Shown here: one piece after another, positions 4,889-6,186 of the stretch
Numbering within the stretch: position 1 is the first letter of the stretch
Layout of the letters: each line of letters opens with the position of its first letter
Notes under the pieces: generated by a model
Database searches by the model: none
Seen by the model: the letters and a program-made list of their open reading frames with translations, nothing else
What the model was told of the DNA's origin: nothing
Translations under genes and position numbers: made by a program
NCBI GenBank assembly: GCA_002254975.1
Contig: NJEB01000037.1
Location: forward strand, 1-6,186
DNA length: 6,186 bases
Origin: Candidatus Hecatellales archaeon ex4484_218
GTDB lineage: Archaea > Thermoproteota > Bathyarchaeia > Hecatellales > Hecatellaceae
Direction: 5' to 3'

Positions 4889-6186
4889 GTTTTAGAAAAG
4901 CTAGGTTCAACTTTACAGGAATCTTTGAAAAAGATTCTTAGGTTAAGTGTGGTTGATGAAGCAACCATAAAAGAACTTGTAAGAGATATTCAAAGAGCTC
5001 TACTTCAATCAGATGTAAATGTCCATTTAGTTTTAGAATTATCCAAAAAAATAGAGAATAGGGCTTTTCATGAAAAACTTCCACCAGGGCTTTCAAGGAA
5101 GGAACATTTAATAAAAATTGTTTATGATGAATTAACAAAATTTCTTGGAGAAAAACCTGCAAAAATTCCTGTTGAAGTTGGAAAAACAAATGTTTTAATG
5201 CTTGTTGGGATTCAAGGTTCAGGTAAAACAACAACATCCGTAAAAATAGCTAGATTCTTGAAAAAAAGAGGAATAAAATCTGCTCTTGTTTGCGCTGACA
5301 CTTATAGACCTGGAGCTTATGCTCAACTTAAACAGTTAGCAAACCTTGCCGGAGTTCCTATTTATGGGGATGAAAACCTTAAAGACCCTATAAAAATAGC
5401 TAAAGAAGGTGTTAAAAGATTTAGTGAAGAAAAATATGATGCAATTATTGTTGATACAGCTGGAAGACATAAAGATGAAAAAAGTTTAATTGAGGAGATG
5501 AAAATTTTAGCTGAAACAATTAACCCAAACCATATTATGTTGGTTGTTGATGGAACAATTGGGCAACAAGCAATAGTTCAAGCAAAAGCTTTTAATGAAG
5601 CAACAAAAATTGGGTCGATTGTTGTCACAAAACTTGATGGTTCAGCTAGAGGTGGAGGGGCTTTATCAGCTGTTGCGGCAGTTAATGCTCCAATAACCTT
5701 CATAGGAACAGGTGAAAAAATTGAGGATATAGAACTTTTTGACCCACCAAGATTTGTTGGACGTTTGTTGGGTATGGGAGATTTAAAATGGTTGATTGAG
5801 AAAGCAAAAGAAGCTGAAATTACTATGCCTGAAAAAAAGGCTAAAGCAATTTTAAGTGGAAAATTTACCTTAGAGGAGCTTTATGAAGAAATTGAGAAGG
5901 TTAGACGGCTTGGACCTTTAAGCAAAATTTTTAGGATGATTCCTGGTTTAGGTTTTCAATTAGATGATTCGATGCTTCAACTTACCGAAGAAAAAATTCA
6001 TGGTTGGAAAGCGATTATCCAATCTATGACAAAGGAGGAACGTGAAAATCCAAAAATTTTGAATGCTTCAAGAATTAAAAGAATTGCTAGAGGTTCAGGT
6101 AGAAGTGAAAAAGAAGTTAAGGAGCTTATTCGTCAATTTGAAGCAACCAAAAAAATGATGAAAAGTTTAAAACGAAGACGTTTACC
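4886..6186 (+). CDS. srp54: Signal recognition particle 54 kDa protein, SRP54 (3' end outside window)
   Basis: SRP54 is the GTPase of the signal recognition particle; with 7S RNA and SRP19 it binds signal sequences at the ribosome and docks to FtsY. The 433 visible residues begin MVLEKLGSTLQESLKKIL (N domain, to about 95). The G domain follows with GIQGSGKT (G1, 108-115), DTYRPGA (G2, 138-144), DTAGR (G3, 190-194), TKLD (G4, 248-251) and GTGE (G5, 274-277). FDPPRFVGRLLGMGD leads into the methionine-rich M domain, where SRIKRIARGSG (395-405) matches the RNA-binding helix-turn-helix. Archaeal SRP54 is about 440-450 residues, so only a short tail is missing. The ATG at 4886 has GGAG eight bases upstream. 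The gene follows deoxyhypusine synthase by 39 bases on the same strand and is probably in its transcript. Confidence 0.97.
   Translation, partial: MVLEKLGSTLQESLKKILRLSVVDEATIKELVRDIQRALLQSDVNVHLVLELSKKIENRAFHEKLPPGLSRKEHLIKIVYDELTKFLGEKPAKIPVEVGKTNVLMLVGIQGSGKTTTSVKIARFLKKRGIKSALVCADTYRPGAYAQLKQLANLAGVPIYGDENLKDPIKIAKEGVKRFSEEKYDAIIVDTAGRHKDEKSLIEEMKILAETINPNHIMLVVDGTIGQQAIVQAKAFNEATKIGSIVVTKLDGSARGGGALSAVAAVNAPITFIGTGEKIEDIELFDPPRFVGRLLGMGDLKWLIEKAKEAEITMPEKKAKAILSGKFTLEELYEEIEKVRRLGPLSKIFRMIPGLGFQLDDSMLQLTEEKIHGWKAIIQSMTKEERENPKILNASRIKRIARGSGRSEKEVKELIRQFEATKKMMKSLKRRRL

Noticed and set aside
4872..4895. A seven-codon TTG-started leader frame after AAGGAG, overlapping the SRP54 start.
   Set aside because: The spacing from AAGGAG is too long and such short frames are expected by chance in AT-rich DNA.
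4846..4941. A 31-codon frame beginning with an ATG that overlaps the deoxyhypusine synthase stop (TAATG).
   Set aside because: Most of it overlaps the start of SRP54 in another frame, the peptide looks random, and its ATG has no upstream ribosome site of its own; probably chance.
4495..5237. Long antisense frames inside deoxyhypusine synthase and SRP54.
   Set aside because: They mirror strongly conserved genes, have biased low-complexity compositions, and match no protein pattern I know.
1..6186. Search by eye for tRNA genes, rRNA, CRISPR repeats, insertion-sequence ends, defence or toxin-antitoxin genes.
   Set aside because: No cloverleaf, regularly spaced repeats, transposase motifs or defence domains were seen. 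The PIN protein is not a VapC toxin: it has a C-terminal zinc ribbon, the Nob1 architecture, and no antitoxin gene beside it.

Overview
The window is AT-rich archaeal DNA. The archaeal assignment rests on Nob1, aIF5A, deoxyhypusine synthase and SRP54 lying together, on several probable TTG starts, and on AT-rich boxes about 25-30 bases upstream of starts that lack a Shine-Dalgarno site. An uncultivated Thermoproteota-type lineage such as Bathyarchaeia is a guess; the sequence alone does not settle the lineage.

Layout. The left edge holds the last 59 codons of a B12-binding methylmalonyl-CoA mutase subunit on the + strand. It meets a full-length BirA biotin ligase/repressor on the - strand, with the two stop codons overlapping. 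Behind birA on the - strand come a small unrecognised protein with a C-terminal four-cysteine motif, an approximately 150-base spacer, and the rRNA endonuclease Nob1. The spacer contains a possible remnant of an M20-type peptidase on the + strand. Divergent from nob1, with a 60-base gap centred near a perfect 17-base palindrome, a + strand series runs NAD kinase, aIF5A, deoxyhypusine synthase (DHS), SRP54. SRP54 runs off the right edge only a few residues short of its usual length.

How the genes fit together. The left part concerns biotin and propionyl/methylmalonyl-CoA metabolism: BirA biotinylates acyl-CoA carboxylases whose product, methylmalonyl-CoA, is the mutase substrate. The right part is translation and protein export: Nob1 matures 16S rRNA, DHS modifies the aIF5A encoded just before it using NAD and spermidine, and SRP54 delivers nascent chains to the membrane. 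NAD kinase supplies NADP.

The strongest regulatory signal is a perfect inverted repeat, CGTTAACC-N14-GGTTAACG, lying over the birA start and directly against its TATA-like box. It closely resembles the known BirA operator and implies biotin-dependent autoregulation of this archaeal BirA. Weaker signals are a hairpin presenting a GGAG in its loop at the SRP54 start, and a DHS start that may not be ATG. I see no RNA genes, CRISPR arrays, insertion sequences or defence genes; this is mostly core housekeeping DNA.
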